Source: Massilia aurea (lineage in GTDB: Bacteria > Pseudomonadota > Gammaproteobacteria > Burkholderiales > Burkholderiaceae_D). Taken from it: a stretch of 64,000 bases of DNA. Positions 1 to 9,289 of this stretch are shown here, in pieces. The DNA lies in the NCBI RefSeq assembly GCF_024753205.1, contig NZ_JANUGZ010000001.1, positions 868,001-932,000 on the forward strand, written 5' to 3'. Each line of letters starts with the position of its first letter. The first letter of the stretch is position 1. Made by a program: the position numbers and the translations under genes. Under the pieces are notes generated by a model. That model was not told where the DNA came from and searched no databases. It was given only the letters and a program-made list of their open reading frames with translations.

Positions 1-307
1 GGTGCGCGGCGGTCACCGCCACCAGCACGATCTGATCGAGCGGCAGCAGCGGCCCCACGCGGTGGATGACCAGGGTGGCGAACAGGGGCCAGCGCGCGGC
101 GGCCTGGGCCGCGATGTCGTCGAGCGCTTTCTCGGTCATGCCGGGATAGTGCTCGAGCTCCATTGCGGCGACCTGCGCGCCGTCATTCAGGTCGCGCACG
201 GTGCCGACGAACGCGACGACAGCGCCGACCCGGGCGTCGCCCTCGCGCAGGCGCGCGACTTCGAGGCCGAGGTCGAAGTCGCCCGTTTGCACACGGACAT
301 TGTTCAT
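1..307 (-). CDS. moaE: Molybdopterin synthase catalytic subunit MoaE (partial)
   Basis: MoaE is the large subunit of molybdopterin synthase, which transfers sulfur carried by MoaD onto precursor Z during molybdenum cofactor synthesis. The visible 102 residues show the family's VAFVGTVRD motif near residue 29, LEHYPGMTEKAL, IHRVG and VLVAVTAAH. The C-terminal third lies beyond the left edge. The ATG at 305-307 overlaps the stop of the DUF349 gene as ATGA. It is preceded by AAGGAGG inside the upstream gene, so translation is probably coupled. I am confident of the family. The unusual feature is its coupling to a DUF349 gene instead of moaD, although moaD or other moa genes may lie just outside the window. 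Confidence 0.9.
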   Translation of the reverse strand, partial: MNNVRVQTGDFDLGLEVARLREGDARVGAVVAFVGTVRDLNDGAQVAAMELEHYPGMTEKALDDIAAQAAARWPLFATLVIHRVGPLLPLDQIVLVAVTAAH

Positions 308-3018
308 GAAGCCTCCTTCGGCTGGCGCAGCATCAGGCACTCGATACGCGTTTCGGTGCGCACGTCGGCCAGGGCTGGCAGCGCCAGCAATGCGCGCAGT
401 TCAGCCGTGTTGCCGCCCGGCTTCTGGCCAGACTTGAGCGAGCTTTGCAGCACCTCGACCTGCAGGCGCAGGCGGTCGCGGGCGAATTCGGCGCCGCTGT
501 CGATGCCGGCGGCAATCTCCAGGCGCAGCAGATCGTTCAACAGGCGCGGCCGGTTTTCCTGGAGCTGGCGCGCATACGCGGCGCGATCGCCTTCGAGTGC
601 CGCCAGCGCTGCGTCAAACCGCTTCTGCAGAATCGGCTCGTAACCACCGTCCACCGGCGCCAGTGCCGCCCAGCGGGCACGCCAGTCATCTCCCTGCGTA
701 TGGGTGCCGGCATTGCTGTCCGGATCGGCGAGCGCCGTTTCGAGCGCCTGGATCAGGCGCAGCTTGTCGCGCACGACGCCGGCCAGGACCGTGTCGGCGG
801 CGCGCCGCACCTCGGCCACCTGGGCCTGCACCTGGGCTACAGCAGCCTGGTAACGGCCCTCGATGCGCGCCTCGTGGGCGCGCGGCACCGGGCCGATCGC
901 CTGCCATTCGGCCGCGGCTTCACGCAACATTCTGGCGACGTTGGACGGCGTGGCATCGAGCGCCGCCGCTTCGAGACGGGCGCACAACGCTTCCTTGGCC
1001 GCTTCGTGGGTGCGGCGTTCGCTGTCGGCCGCGTGTGCATGCTCCTTGCGGGCCGCAAACAGTGCGTCACAGGCGGCGCGGAAACGCTGCCACAGCGCCT
1101 GCTCGGCCTTGCGTTCGAGCGGCAGCGCACGCGCATGGTCTTGCCAGCGGCTCTGCAACTCGCGCAGCATATCGACGGCATGCCGTTCGTTCGGGTCGAG
1201 CTTGTGGACTTCTTCGATCAGTTGTTCGCGCACGGCGACTTCGACCTTGCGCTGGTTTTCCAGCGGCCGCTGCAACGTGGTCAGTGCCTCGGAGAACAAG
1301 CCATCAAGACGTTTCTTTTCCTTGCGGTCGACCGCGCCCAGATGACTCCAGGCCGTACGCAGGCGCTGGACGGTGGCCGACACGTGCTTCCAGTCGGCAT
1401 TATCCTGCTGCAGATTGGCGATCTCGGCCTGGGCTTCGTCGACCAGCGCCTGGCCGCGCGCGGCATTCGCGTGGCGCTCGTCGGCCAGCTGGCGGAAATG
1501 CGCGGCGGCCGGTGCGTAAGCAGCGCTGCAGGCGGCGTCAAAGCGCTCCCACAGGCTGCGCGGCGCCGGGCCGGACAAGGTGTCGAGCGCCTTCCAGCGC
1601 TCGCGCATGCTGCCGACCTTCTTGGCCAGCTCGCCCATCGCCAGGTTCTGCGTGGCCAGCGTCTCGACTGTCTTGATCAATTCTTCGCGCGACACATTAC
1701 CGCCCCAGCGCGCCCAGTCCGACAAACGTTTCAGGTCGGCGCGCAGATGGGTCAGGTGCTCGAGCTGGGCGCCCGTCAGGCGCACGCCCTTGTCCTTGGC
1801 GTCCTTCAGCGATTTGTCGATTTCGGCGGCGGTGCCAAGCGAGCCCTGCTGCAGGGCGGCTTCGAGCGCGTCCATCTGGTCGAGGAAGGCCTGGTCGGCG
1901 CCCTTGTCTTTAGCAGGCGCGGTGCCGCTATCGGCTGGCGCTGCGGCCTGAACTGCTTTCGGCTTGCGGACCGCTTGCGGGAACGACGCGAGCAAGGCGT
2001 CGAAGCGCGCTTGCAACTCTTCAGTGGCGGCGTTGGCAGGCATGGCCGGCAGACGCTGCCATTCGCGGCGCAGGACATCCGGCGTCAATTCTTCTCGCGG
2101 CTGCGCCGCCCATGCGGTGAGCGCCGCATCACGGGCGGCCAGCGCTGCGGCATCCTTCTCGGCGGTGGCCAGGCTGGCCGTCAGGCGTGCCAGTTCATTG
2201 CTCACCTCGCCCACCAGTGCGCGCGGCAGCGATGGGTGGCCAGGATCGGCCATTGCCGCTGCTTGCTCCTGCTGCAGGCGGGCGAGTGTCTCGCCGAGCG
2301 CGGCGGCGTCCAGCCCCTGCCCGTCGAGCTGGCGCAGCGCCGTCAGGCGATCGATCATGGCGCGCTGCAACTGGACCTGCGCTTCGAGACGGGCGCCAAG
2401 CTGGGCGCGTACGGCCTCGAAGTCGGCAGCGAGTTCGGGCGCGCGGATGACCGACCATTTGCGGTCGAGTTCGCCAACGTGGTTGGGCGTGAGCAACGCA
2501 TCGGCCAGCATGGCGCGCGCCTGCGCCAGCGTGTCTTCACCACGACGCAGTTCGGCTTCATGGTGGCGGATCGCATCCAGCCGGCCATGCACGAGCTTGG
2601 CAACGCGGCGATCGACATTGCGCATCGCGCCGTACACGCGCTCGAGGTGCTCGCGACCATGGAGCAGCTCGGCGGCGGCCAGGCGCAATTCGGAAAACGG
2701 GGATTGCAGGATGAACTCGGCGGCGGCAGCTTCGTCGCTGCCGAGCGCCTTGAGCTGCGTAGCCTGGCGCTCGCGGGCGCTGGCCACGGCGGCGCGCGCC
2801 TCGGCAGCCTGCGCTGCGGCCTGGTTTGCCGTCTGCTCGGCAGCAGCGGCTGCGGCCGCCTTGGCCTTGTTATCGGCTTTGCTACCGGCTTTGCCAGCGG
2901 TCTTGCTAACGGCGGGCTGGGCAGCGCCCGATTTTGCCGGGGCCGGCTTGGCGGCGCCCTGTTGCTCGCCGGACGCGGCCGGCTTGCTGCCCTGCCGCTT
3001 GAAGAGAAAATCGAACAT
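304..3018 (-). CDS. DUF349 domain-containing protein
   Basis: This is a 904-residue protein of unknown function. The first 60 or so residues are Lys/Ala-rich and probably disordered. The rest is almost entirely charged alpha-helix built from repeated DUF349 units, seen as a tryptophan followed by LWERFDAACS, ALWQRFRAACDALF and similar blocks. Alanine, arginine and glutamate dominate, and there is no membrane segment or signal peptide, so it is probably a cytoplasmic coiled-coil protein. Start: MFDFLFKRQ, the only early ATG. Its stop overlaps the moaE start. The biochemical role of DUF349 is not established, and I infer none. A long antisense frame across this gene is a GC-content artefact. 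Confidence 0.85.
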   Translation of the reverse strand: MFDFLFKRQGSKPAASGEQQGAAKPAPAKSGAAQPAVSKTAGKAGSKADNKAKAAAAAAAEQTANQAAAQAAEARAAVASARERQATQLKALGSDEAAAAEFILQSPFSELRLAAAELLHGREHLERVYGAMRNVDRRVAKLVHGRLDAIRHHEAELRRGEDTLAQARAMLADALLTPNHVGELDRKWSVIRAPELAADFEAVRAQLGARLEAQVQLQRAMIDRLTALRQLDGQGLDAAALGETLARLQQEQAAAMADPGHPSLPRALVGEVSNELARLTASLATAEKDAAALAARDAALTAWAAQPREELTPDVLRREWQRLPAMPANAATEELQARFDALLASFPQAVRKPKAVQAAAPADSGTAPAKDKGADQAFLDQMDALEAALQQGSLGTAAEIDKSLKDAKDKGVRLTGAQLEHLTHLRADLKRLSDWARWGGNVSREELIKTVETLATQNLAMGELAKKVGSMRERWKALDTLSGPAPRSLWERFDAACSAAYAPAAAHFRQLADERHANAARGQALVDEAQAEIANLQQDNADWKHVSATVQRLRTAWSHLGAVDRKEKKRLDGLFSEALTTLQRPLENQRKVEVAVREQLIEEVHKLDPNERHAVDMLRELQSRWQDHARALPLERKAEQALWQRFRAACDALFAARKEHAHAADSERRTHEAAKEALCARLEAAALDATPSNVARMLREAAAEWQAIGPVPRAHEARIEGRYQAAVAQVQAQVAEVRRAADTVLAGVVRDKLRLIQALETALADPDSNAGTHTQGDDWRARWAALAPVDGGYEPILQKRFDAALAALEGDRAAYARQLQENRPRLLNDLLRLEIAAGIDSGAEFARDRLRLQVEVLQSSLKSGQKPGGNTAELRALLALPALADVRTETRIECLMLRQPKEAS

Positions 3019-3095
3019 AGGAAATTCGCACCGCTAAAACTGCCATCATAGCAAAGAACATGGCGTCAACCGGCGCGCACGCCCTGCCGTAGCGG

Positions 3096-3680
3096 CTAAT
3101 TCACGATGGGCACGACAGGTGGCAATGCGGGCGATTTCCTGGTTGAAACTTCTGCGGGAAGCCTGGCACGCACGATGCCGCGCCCGGCGTCACGGTGTTC
3201 GTTCTGCACCGTGTCATGGGCCAGCATCTGGTTGGCGATCGTGAACCAGAGGTCGCTGGGAATCAATGTGCGCGCCAGCGGCAGCAACTCGATCTCTTCG
3301 CGTTCGAGGCGCTCGAGCAGCAGTTCGCAACATGCTTCGAGCGCTGCCAGGCAGCCGGGGTCGCCTTCGGCAGCGGCGGCCTGGGCCGCCATGCGCGCGG
3401 CGTTGGCGCGCCGGCTCAGCGCATCGAGTTCGGCCAGCAGCGCGCCGGCCTCGGCGCCACGCCGGCGCAGCGCCGGCAACACGAACTTGTCGAGTTTGCG
3501 CCACTGGCACGCGTCGCTGACCTGGCGCAGCGCGTCGCATGCCGCCTGGTACTGGTGCGCCGCTGGCGGCTCGCCCCACCAGGCGGCGGGCCGCCAGCGG
3601 TCGAGCAGCGCCTGCAAATCGACGCGTACCCGCGCCTGTTCAACGGACAATGCCACCAAGGTGTAGGTGGAAGTGAGCAT
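3096..3680 (-). CDS. Hemerythrin-like domain protein lacking usual histidines
   Basis: This is a 194-residue, mostly helical protein. The segment LEREEIELLPLA followed by IPSDLWFTIANQMLAHD resembles the third and fourth helices of HHE/hemerythrin-domain proteins, whose di-iron site is normally built from several His and Glu/Asp residues. Most expected histidines are absent: the second helix reads KLDKFVLPAL where HE..lfP is usual. Iron binding is therefore doubtful. The start at MLTSTYTLVAL was chosen because AGGAGA lies about 5 bases upstream; an ORF extension of 11 codons has no such site. An FNR-like box lies about 150 bases upstream. Alternative: an unrelated four-helix protein. Confidence 0.5.
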   Translation of the reverse strand: MLTSTYTLVALSVEQARVRVDLQALLDRWRPAAWWGEPPAAHQYQAACDALRQVSDACQWRKLDKFVLPALRRRGAEAGALLAELDALSRRANAARMAAQAAAAEGDPGCLAALEACCELLLERLEREEIELLPLARTLIPSDLWFTIANQMLAHDTVQNEHRDAGRGIVRARLPAEVSTRKSPALPPVVPIVN

Positions 3681-3829
3681 GATGTCTCCTCTCAATGCGC
3701 CGCCAGCGCGCATGGCGAGGCCATGCCGGAGCGGCTGGGAATGCGGGTATCGGGGTAGCCGGCGATGGATTTTGTAGTAGTAACCGGCGACAAGAACTAG
3801 CTAGTGTAGAGACACGGTCCTGGCCAGGT

Positions 3830-3843
3830 TTGATGTTCGTCAA
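3830..3843. promoter_or_regulatory. FNR/Anr-like box in divergent intergenic region
   Basis: TTGAT-GTTC-GTCAA matches the FNR/Anr consensus TTGAT-N4-ATCAA with one mismatch. It overlaps a second palindrome, GTCAAAT-GCG-ATTTGAC, at 3839-3855. The 306-base gap between the hemerythrin-like gene and sbcD holds this and no convincing gene. The site could serve either divergent gene; an oxygen-responsive regulator would suit a hemerythrin relative better. Confidence 0.35.
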
Positions 3844-3948
3844 ATGCGATTTGACAACAAGAGCGGGGTCAGGCACGACGACTTTCCCCACACAACATGC
3901 TTGCGAGATGGTATTGCACGGCGCGCCACGACCGGTCGCCGGCTGCGT

Positions 3949-3954
3949 TATAGT
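3949..3954 (+). promoter_or_regulatory. Candidate -10 element for sbcDC
   Basis: TATAGT lies 32 bases before the sbcD start. No good -35 hexamer is visible at the usual distance, so the call is weak. Confidence 0.3.
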
Positions 3955-3986
3955 AGGCCCCGGCTTTCCCAACGGTAGAACTCCCC

Positions 3987-5258
3987 ATGCGGCTGCTGCA
4001 CACCTCCGACTGGCATCTTGGCCAGACCCTGCACAACTTCGACCGGATCCACGAACACCAGCGCTTCCTCGACTGGCTGGTCGGGACGCTGGACGAAGAG
4101 CGCATCGACGTGCTGCTGATAGCCGGCGATATTTTCGATAACGCCAATCCGTCGTCGGCCGCGCATCGCCAGCTGTACCGCTTCCTGCAGCAGGCCCGCA
4201 GCCGCGTGCCCCATCTGCAGGTGGTGGTCATCGCGGGCAACCACGATTCGGCCGGCCGGCTGGAAGCGCCCACGCCGCTGCTCGAGGCCTATGGCACGAT
4301 TATCGTCGGCAATGTATTGCGCAGCAGCGATGGCGAGGTCGACCTCGACCGGCTGCTGGTGCCGCTGCATGACCGCGACGGCAAGGTGGCCGCCTGGTGC
4401 CTGGCCGTGCCGTTCCTGCGCCCTGGCGACGTGCCGCGTCTGCGCGCCGCGGCGGGCGATGCAGCCAGCGATGCGCCAGGGCTCGATCCGTATCTGCAGG
4501 GCACCACCCTGCTGTACCGCCAGGCGTACGCGCTGGCGCGTACCCGCGCCACGGATGGCCAGGCCATCATCGCCATGGGCCACTGTCATATGGTCGACGG
4601 CCAGGCGTCGCTCGACTCCGAGCGCCGCATCGTCATCGGCGGCACCGAGGCTCTGCCCAGCAGCATGTTCGATCCGGGCATCGCCTATGCGGCGCTGGGC
4701 CACCTGCACTTGGCCCAGAAGGTTGGCGGGCGCGAGAACGTGCGCTACAGCGGCAGTCCGCTGCCGCTGTCGTTTTCCGAAGTCAATTACCAGCACCAGG
4801 TGCTGCGAATCGACCTGGAAGGGGATCGTGCCGCGGAGATCACGCCGCTGTTCGTGCCACGCGCGGTGGCCTTGCTGCGCGTGCCGGCCAAGCCCGCGCC
4901 GCTCGACGAGGCACTCGCGGCCCTGGAGGCGCTCGAACTCGATCCCGACCTGCCACAACACGCCTGGCCCTTCCTCGAAGTCAGGGTGCTGCTCGACGGC
5001 CCCGAACCCGGCCTGCGCGCGCGCATCGAGGCGGCACTGGCTGGCAAACCCGTGCGCCTGGCCAAGATCGAACCGACCCGCAAGCACGTGGCCGTCGACG
5101 ATACGGAACTCGCGCTGAGCCTGGATCAACTGGCGCAGCTGCAACCGGACGACGTGTTCCGCCGCCTGTGGCTGCAGAAATACGGCGCCGAAGCGCCACC
5201 CGAGCAGATTGCGTCGTTTGCCGAACTGTTCCACGCGGTGGAAGGTGAGCCGCGATGA
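3987..5258 (+). CDS. sbcD: Exonuclease subunit SbcD
   Basis: SbcD (bacterial Mre11) is the metallo-phosphoesterase subunit of the SbcCD nuclease, which opens DNA hairpins and processes palindromes and protein-blocked ends. The 423-residue product starts MRLLHTSDWHLGQ, with metal ligands D8 and H10. It continues with the LLIAGDIFD and VVVIAGNHDSAGR motifs and a later GHLHLAQ-type histidine motif of the calcineurin-like fold. The C-terminal quarter is the SbcC-capping domain. Length is normal. The ATG at 3987 is the first and gives the canonical N-terminus. The stop overlaps the sbcC start as ATGA, giving a coupled two-gene operon with equimolar subunits. Confidence 0.96.
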   Translation: MRLLHTSDWHLGQTLHNFDRIHEHQRFLDWLVGTLDEERIDVLLIAGDIFDNANPSSAAHRQLYRFLQQARSRVPHLQVVVIAGNHDSAGRLEAPTPLLEAYGTIIVGNVLRSSDGEVDLDRLLVPLHDRDGKVAAWCLAVPFLRPGDVPRLRAAAGDAASDAPGLDPYLQGTTLLYRQAYALARTRATDGQAIIAMGHCHMVDGQASLDSERRIVIGGTEALPSSMFDPGIAYAALGHLHLAQKVGGRENVRYSGSPLPLSFSEVNYQHQVLRIDLEGDRAAEITPLFVPRAVALLRVPAKPAPLDEALAALEALELDPDLPQHAWPFLEVRVLLDGPEPGLRARIEAALAGKPVRLAKIEPTRKHVAVDDTELALSLDQLAQLQPDDVFRRLWLQKYGAEAPPEQIASFAELFHAVEGEPR

Positions 5259-8200
5259 AGATCCTGCGTATCAGCGGCAAGAACCTCGCTTCGCTCGCGG
5301 GCGAATTTGCCATCGATTTCGAATCCGAACCGCTCGCCTCCGCCGGCCTGTTTGCCATCAGCGGCCCGACCGGCGCCGGCAAGAGCACCCTGCTCGATGC
5401 GCTGTGCCTGGCGCTGTATGGCGACACGCCGCGCCTGCTGAAGCGTTCGAGCACGCGCCTGCCCGATGTCGGCGAAGAAACCGTCACCGCGCAGGATGCC
5501 CGCACGCTGCTGCGCCGGGGCGCGGCCGAAGGCTGGGCCGAGGTCGACTTCGTGGGAAGCGACGACCGCCGCTACCGCGCCCGCTGGGCCGTGCGGCGCT
5601 CGCGCAACAAGCCGAACGGCGCGCTGCAGCCGGTCAAGATTTCGCTGAACCGGCTGCCCGAACTGATCCCCGTGGGCGGCACCAACACCGAAGCCGCGGC
5701 AGAGATCGTGCAACGCATCGGCCTGTCGTTCGAACAGTTCACGCGCGCCGTGCTGCTGGCCCAGAACGAATTCTCGGCGTTTTTGAAGACCGACGAAAAC
5801 GAGCGCGGCGAACTGCTCGAAACGCTCACCGGGACGACGATCTACAGCGACATTTCGCGCCGGGCATTCGAGCGCTACAAGGCCGAACAGGTCCGCACCC
5901 AGGTCCTGCAATCCAAATTGGCCAATGCCGCCCCGCTGTCGCCGGAAGACCGCGCGCTGCTGGACACCGAACGCACGAACGCCGACATGGCCCGGCAAGC
6001 GCTGGACGATCGCCACGCCCTGCTCGAGGGGCAATTGCGCTGGCACCAGGAACAAGACAAGCTCACGCGCGGCGAAGCGCAGGCCGAGCAAGTCCTGGCG
6101 GCGGCCAACGCGCAGCGCGTGGACGCCGGCGAGCGGCGCCAGCGTCTGGCCACGCTCGACGCGGTGCAGGCGGCGCGGCCCCTGAGCCTGGACGTGCAGC
6201 GCCTCGAAGCCGAGCGCCGGCAAGCCCATTCGGCCATCGACACGACGCAGGCCCAGCTGGCGGCCGCGCTCGAGGTGCGGCGCACCAGCGTGGCCGAGAC
6301 CGACGCGGCCACCGTGCAGCTGGACGCCGCCGAAGCGGCACTGCGCGCGGCAGCGCCGCAACTGGACGATGCCAAGGCCCTCGATGCCGCGCTGGCGACA
6401 TTGGCGCCGAACCATCTGCAGGCGCAGTCGGCGCTCGACGCCGCGCGCGCGCAGGCGCGCCAGGCGCGTGAGCAGCACCAGGCCAAATCGACTGCACTGG
6501 CACGTGCGCAACAAGCCCGCGATGGCGCTGCCGCCTGGCTCGCAGCCCAGTCGCGCCTGGACGCGGTGGCCGGCGCCTGGGGCCAATGGGAACGCCTGCT
6601 GCGCCAGGGCGAAGACACGCTTGCCACGCTGGCCGCCAACCAGGCCGCGGCGGAAACAATCCAAACCCAGGCACTGGGCGCTGCCGAGCGCGAAGCGCAA
6701 GCCACGAGCGCGCTGGTAGCCAGCACCGCACGCCTCGACGCGCTGGAGACGACACGCCGCGCGGCCATGGCGGCGCTGGCCGGCGTCGATGCCGACGCCA
6801 TCGGCGCCGAACGCCAGGGTCTCGATGTGCGCCGCGAACGCCTGACACAGGCCGAGCGCACCTGGACCGACCTGGCCGCCGCGCACGCCACGCTGGCCGA
6901 CCTTGCGCGCGACGTTGACCGCGTCGAGACAGCGCGCTCAGGCGCCGAACAGGGGTTGGCCGAGGCACGCGCTGGCGCCCCGGCGCTGGAAGCGGCCATG
7001 ACACAGGCCGAGCGCTCGCTGGCGGCAGCGGAACTCGCATGCGCAGCGGATGTCGAACAGCTGCGTGCGAACCTGGAGGACGACGCGCCCTGCCCCGTCT
7101 GCGGCGCGCACGAGCATCCGTATGCCCATCAGGCTGCGCCGCTGAAGAACATGCTGGCCAGCCTGCGCGCTGAAGTGGACGGCTGCCGCCTGCGCGTGCG
7201 CGACAACGGGGCGCTGCAGGCGCAGCACGCGGCCGCAGCGGGCGCGGCGCACGAGCGGCTGGCGGCGCTGGCGCACGAACGCAGCACGCTCGCCACGCGC
7301 GTTGCCAGTCTCGAACAGGCTTGGCACGCCGACCCGCTGGCAGCAGGCGCGCCACCGGCAGCCGAACGCGCCGACTGGCTCAGCGCCCAGCGCAGCGCGC
7401 TGCGCGACGCCGTCGACGAGTTGGCACGGCAAGAGCAACAGTGGCGCGCCGCTGCCGCCGCCCGCGACGCGGCCCAGCACGATGTCGATGCTGCCCAGTC
7501 CGACCTGGCCCGCCTGCGCTCTGCAGCAGAAGCCGAGCGCGAAGCGGCAGCCGGCCTGCAGGCCGCGCTCAAGACCCACACGCTGCGCCACGAAGCAGCC
7601 AGCGCGCAACTGGATGCGCTACTGGCCGAACTCGACGCCCCGCTGGCCGATGCGCATGGCGATGGCTGGCAAGCGGCATGGCGACGCGATCCAGCCACCT
7701 GGCGCGGGGCGCGTGCGCAGGAAGCCGCCGCATGGCGTGAACAGACCGACGCACTGGCCCGCGCCACTGCGGCAATTGCCACACTGGACGTGGAAACAAC
7801 GGCGCTGGCCACGCGCATCGCCGAGATCGATACGGCCAGCGCACGCAGTGCACTCGACTTCGAGCGCATCGACGCCGAACTCACACAGAAACGCACGGCG
7901 CGCGCCGCGCTGTGGGCAGGCCGCCCGGCACGCGACGTCGAGCACGAACTGAACGCCGCCGTCACCGGCGCGCGCGAAGCGCTCGCGGCGCGCCAGCTGG
8001 TGGCGCAGCACGCGGCACAGGGCGAAACGACGGCGCGCACGGCACTGGCGGGCCTGGTCGAGCGCGTGGCGCAACTCGACAACGCCGGCGCGGCGGCGGC
8101 CACCGCCCTGGCCGACTGGCTGGAGGACTACCGCAAGGATCCCGACGGCGTGGACGACATCGCCAATCTGGATGCGCTGGCCCGCCTGCTGCAAGTGGGC

Positions 8201-9004
8201 GCCGCATGGCTGGCGCAGGAACGCACGGCTCTGAATACGATCGATACCGAGGTCGGCCAGGCGACGGCAATTCTGAACGAGCGGCGCGCGCAGCGGCTGG
8301 CGCATCTGGCGTCGGCCCCGCCGGCCGGCCAGCCGGTCGAGGCCGTCACGGCGGCGTTCGAGGCGATCCAGGCCGAGCACCATGCGGCCATCGAAGCGTC
8401 GACCTCGGCGCGCCTGCGCGTCATGCAGGACGACGAGCGGCGCGTGGCCGCCGCGTCCAGCCTGCGCGAGATCGAGGGGCAGCAGGTGCAGGAGCAGCGC
8501 TGGGGCAAGCTGTCGGAGCTGATCGGTTCGAGCGACGGCAAGAAGTTCCGCAACTACGCGCAGCAGTTCACGCTCGACGTACTGCTTGGCTATGCAAACG
8601 CGCACCTGGCGCAGCTGGCCAAACGCTATCGCCTCGAGCGCGTCAGCTACGCGGGCATGCCGTCGCTGGCGCTGATGGTGCGCGACCAGGACATGGGCGG
8701 CGAGGTGCGCTCGGTCAATTCGCTGTCCGGTGGCGAATCGTTCCTGGTCTCGCTCGCGCTGGCGCTGGGCCTGGCCTCGCTGTCGTCGAACCGGGTGCGG
8801 GTCGAATCACTCTTCATCGACGAGGGCTTCGGCAGCCTCGACAGCGAAACGCTGGGCGTGGCGATGGACGCCCTGGACGCGCTGCAATCGCTGGGCCGCA
8901 AGGTGGGCGTGATCTCGCACGTGCAGGAGATGACCGAGCGCATCGCAACCAAGGTGCTGGTGCGCCCGGCGGGTGGCGGCAGCAGCGCCGTGGTGGTCGA
9001 ATGA
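5255..9004 (+). CDS. sbcC: Exonuclease subunit SbcC (Rad50-like ATPase)
   Basis: SbcC is the SMC-like ATPase partner of SbcD. The order in the 1249 residues is: Walker A GPTGAGKST starting at G37; a long alanine/glutamine/arginine-rich coiled coil; the zinc hook CPVCGAHEH with C613 and C616; the returning coiled coil; the ABC signature SLSGGES from about S1156; and Walker B ESLFIDEGFGSLD near 1190. It is longer than E. coli SbcC (about 1050), with the extra length in the coiled-coil arms. It starts inside the last codons of sbcD. Several long antisense frames exist here because of the GC-rich repetitive coiled-coil coding and are not genes. Confidence 0.96.
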   Translation: MKILRISGKNLASLAGEFAIDFESEPLASAGLFAISGPTGAGKSTLLDALCLALYGDTPRLLKRSSTRLPDVGEETVTAQDARTLLRRGAAEGWAEVDFVGSDDRRYRARWAVRRSRNKPNGALQPVKISLNRLPELIPVGGTNTEAAAEIVQRIGLSFEQFTRAVLLAQNEFSAFLKTDENERGELLETLTGTTIYSDISRRAFERYKAEQVRTQVLQSKLANAAPLSPEDRALLDTERTNADMARQALDDRHALLEGQLRWHQEQDKLTRGEAQAEQVLAAANAQRVDAGERRQRLATLDAVQAARPLSLDVQRLEAERRQAHSAIDTTQAQLAAALEVRRTSVAETDAATVQLDAAEAALRAAAPQLDDAKALDAALATLAPNHLQAQSALDAARAQARQAREQHQAKSTALARAQQARDGAAAWLAAQSRLDAVAGAWGQWERLLRQGEDTLATLAANQAAAETIQTQALGAAEREAQATSALVASTARLDALETTRRAAMAALAGVDADAIGAERQGLDVRRERLTQAERTWTDLAAAHATLADLARDVDRVETARSGAEQGLAEARAGAPALEAAMTQAERSLAAAELACAADVEQLRANLEDDAPCPVCGAHEHPYAHQAAPLKNMLASLRAEVDGCRLRVRDNGALQAQHAAAAGAAHERLAALAHERSTLATRVASLEQAWHADPLAAGAPPAAERADWLSAQRSALRDAVDELARQEQQWRAAAAARDAAQHDVDAAQSDLARLRSAAEAEREAAAGLQAALKTHTLRHEAASAQLDALLAELDAPLADAHGDGWQAAWRRDPATWRGARAQEAAAWREQTDALARATAAIATLDVETTALATRIAEIDTASARSALDFERIDAELTQKRTARAALWAGRPARDVEHELNAAVTGAREALAARQLVAQHAAQGETTARTALAGLVERVAQLDNAGAAAATALADWLEDYRKDPDGVDDIANLDALARLLQVGAAWLAQERTALNTIDTEVGQATAILNERRAQRLAHLASAPPAGQPVEAVTAAFEAIQAEHHAAIEASTSARLRVMQDDERRVAAASSLREIEGQQVQEQRWGKLSELIGSSDGKKFRNYAQQFTLDVLLGYANAHLAQLAKRYRLERVSYAGMPSLALMVRDQDMGGEVRSVNSLSGGESFLVSLALALGLASLSSNRVRVESLFIDEGFGSLDSETLGVAMDALDALQSLGRKVGVISHVQEMTERIATKVLVRPAGGGSSAVVVE

Positions 9005-9060
9005 AACCGAGTCAGGCGGTGTAAAATGCCGCCCTCCTTTCCTTTACCTGCTCCGTGATC

Positions 9061-9270
9061 ATGAAACCAGCCCGTACCCTGACATTCAAGTGCGCGAAAT
9101 GCACCAAGCCAGTCACCGTCTACCTGCAAAAAGTCTCCGCCTGCTCGCACATCCAGCCTTACCAGGGCATCTGCGGCTGCGGTGAAGTCAAGCGCCACGC
9201 CACCGGCAATGCCGACGCCGTTGCGTCCTATCTGGCGTCGAGCGACGGCAACTGGAACCACCATCACTAA
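9061..9270 (+). CDS. Small zinc-ribbon-like hypothetical protein
   Basis: This is a 69-residue protein of unknown function. It has a CAKC knuckle at positions 11-14, a further cysteine in the middle (SACSH) and CGCG near residue 39. Four or more cysteines in such a short chain suggest a metal-binding ribbon. It ends in NWNHHH. The ATG at 9061 gives MKPARTLTFKC; a GTG two codons earlier is also open. There is no strong ribosome-binding site. It lies 56 bases after sbcC, where a TAAAAT box at 9022-9027 could be a -10 element. I do not recognise a named family. Confidence 0.6.
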   Translation: MKPARTLTFKCAKCTKPVTVYLQKVSACSHIQPYQGICGCGEVKRHATGNADAVASYLASSDGNWNHHH

Positions 9271-9289
9271 TACTAATAGGGATCAAGCG

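Noticed and set aside
445..3051. 868-codon plus-strand frame opposite the DUF349 gene
   Set aside because: High GC and Ala/Arg-rich coding on the minus strand leave long open antisense frames. The minus-strand product has family motifs, a clear start and coupling; this frame has none.
3640..3972. 110-codon minus-strand frame upstream of the hemerythrin-like gene
   Set aside because: It overlaps the likely promoter region and the true start at 3680, lacks a binding site and shows no motif.
5126..6886. 586-codon minus-strand frame across sbcC
   Set aside because: Antisense to a coiled-coil coding region with clear sbcC motifs. The composition looks like a reverse shadow (many Arg, Gly and Gln).
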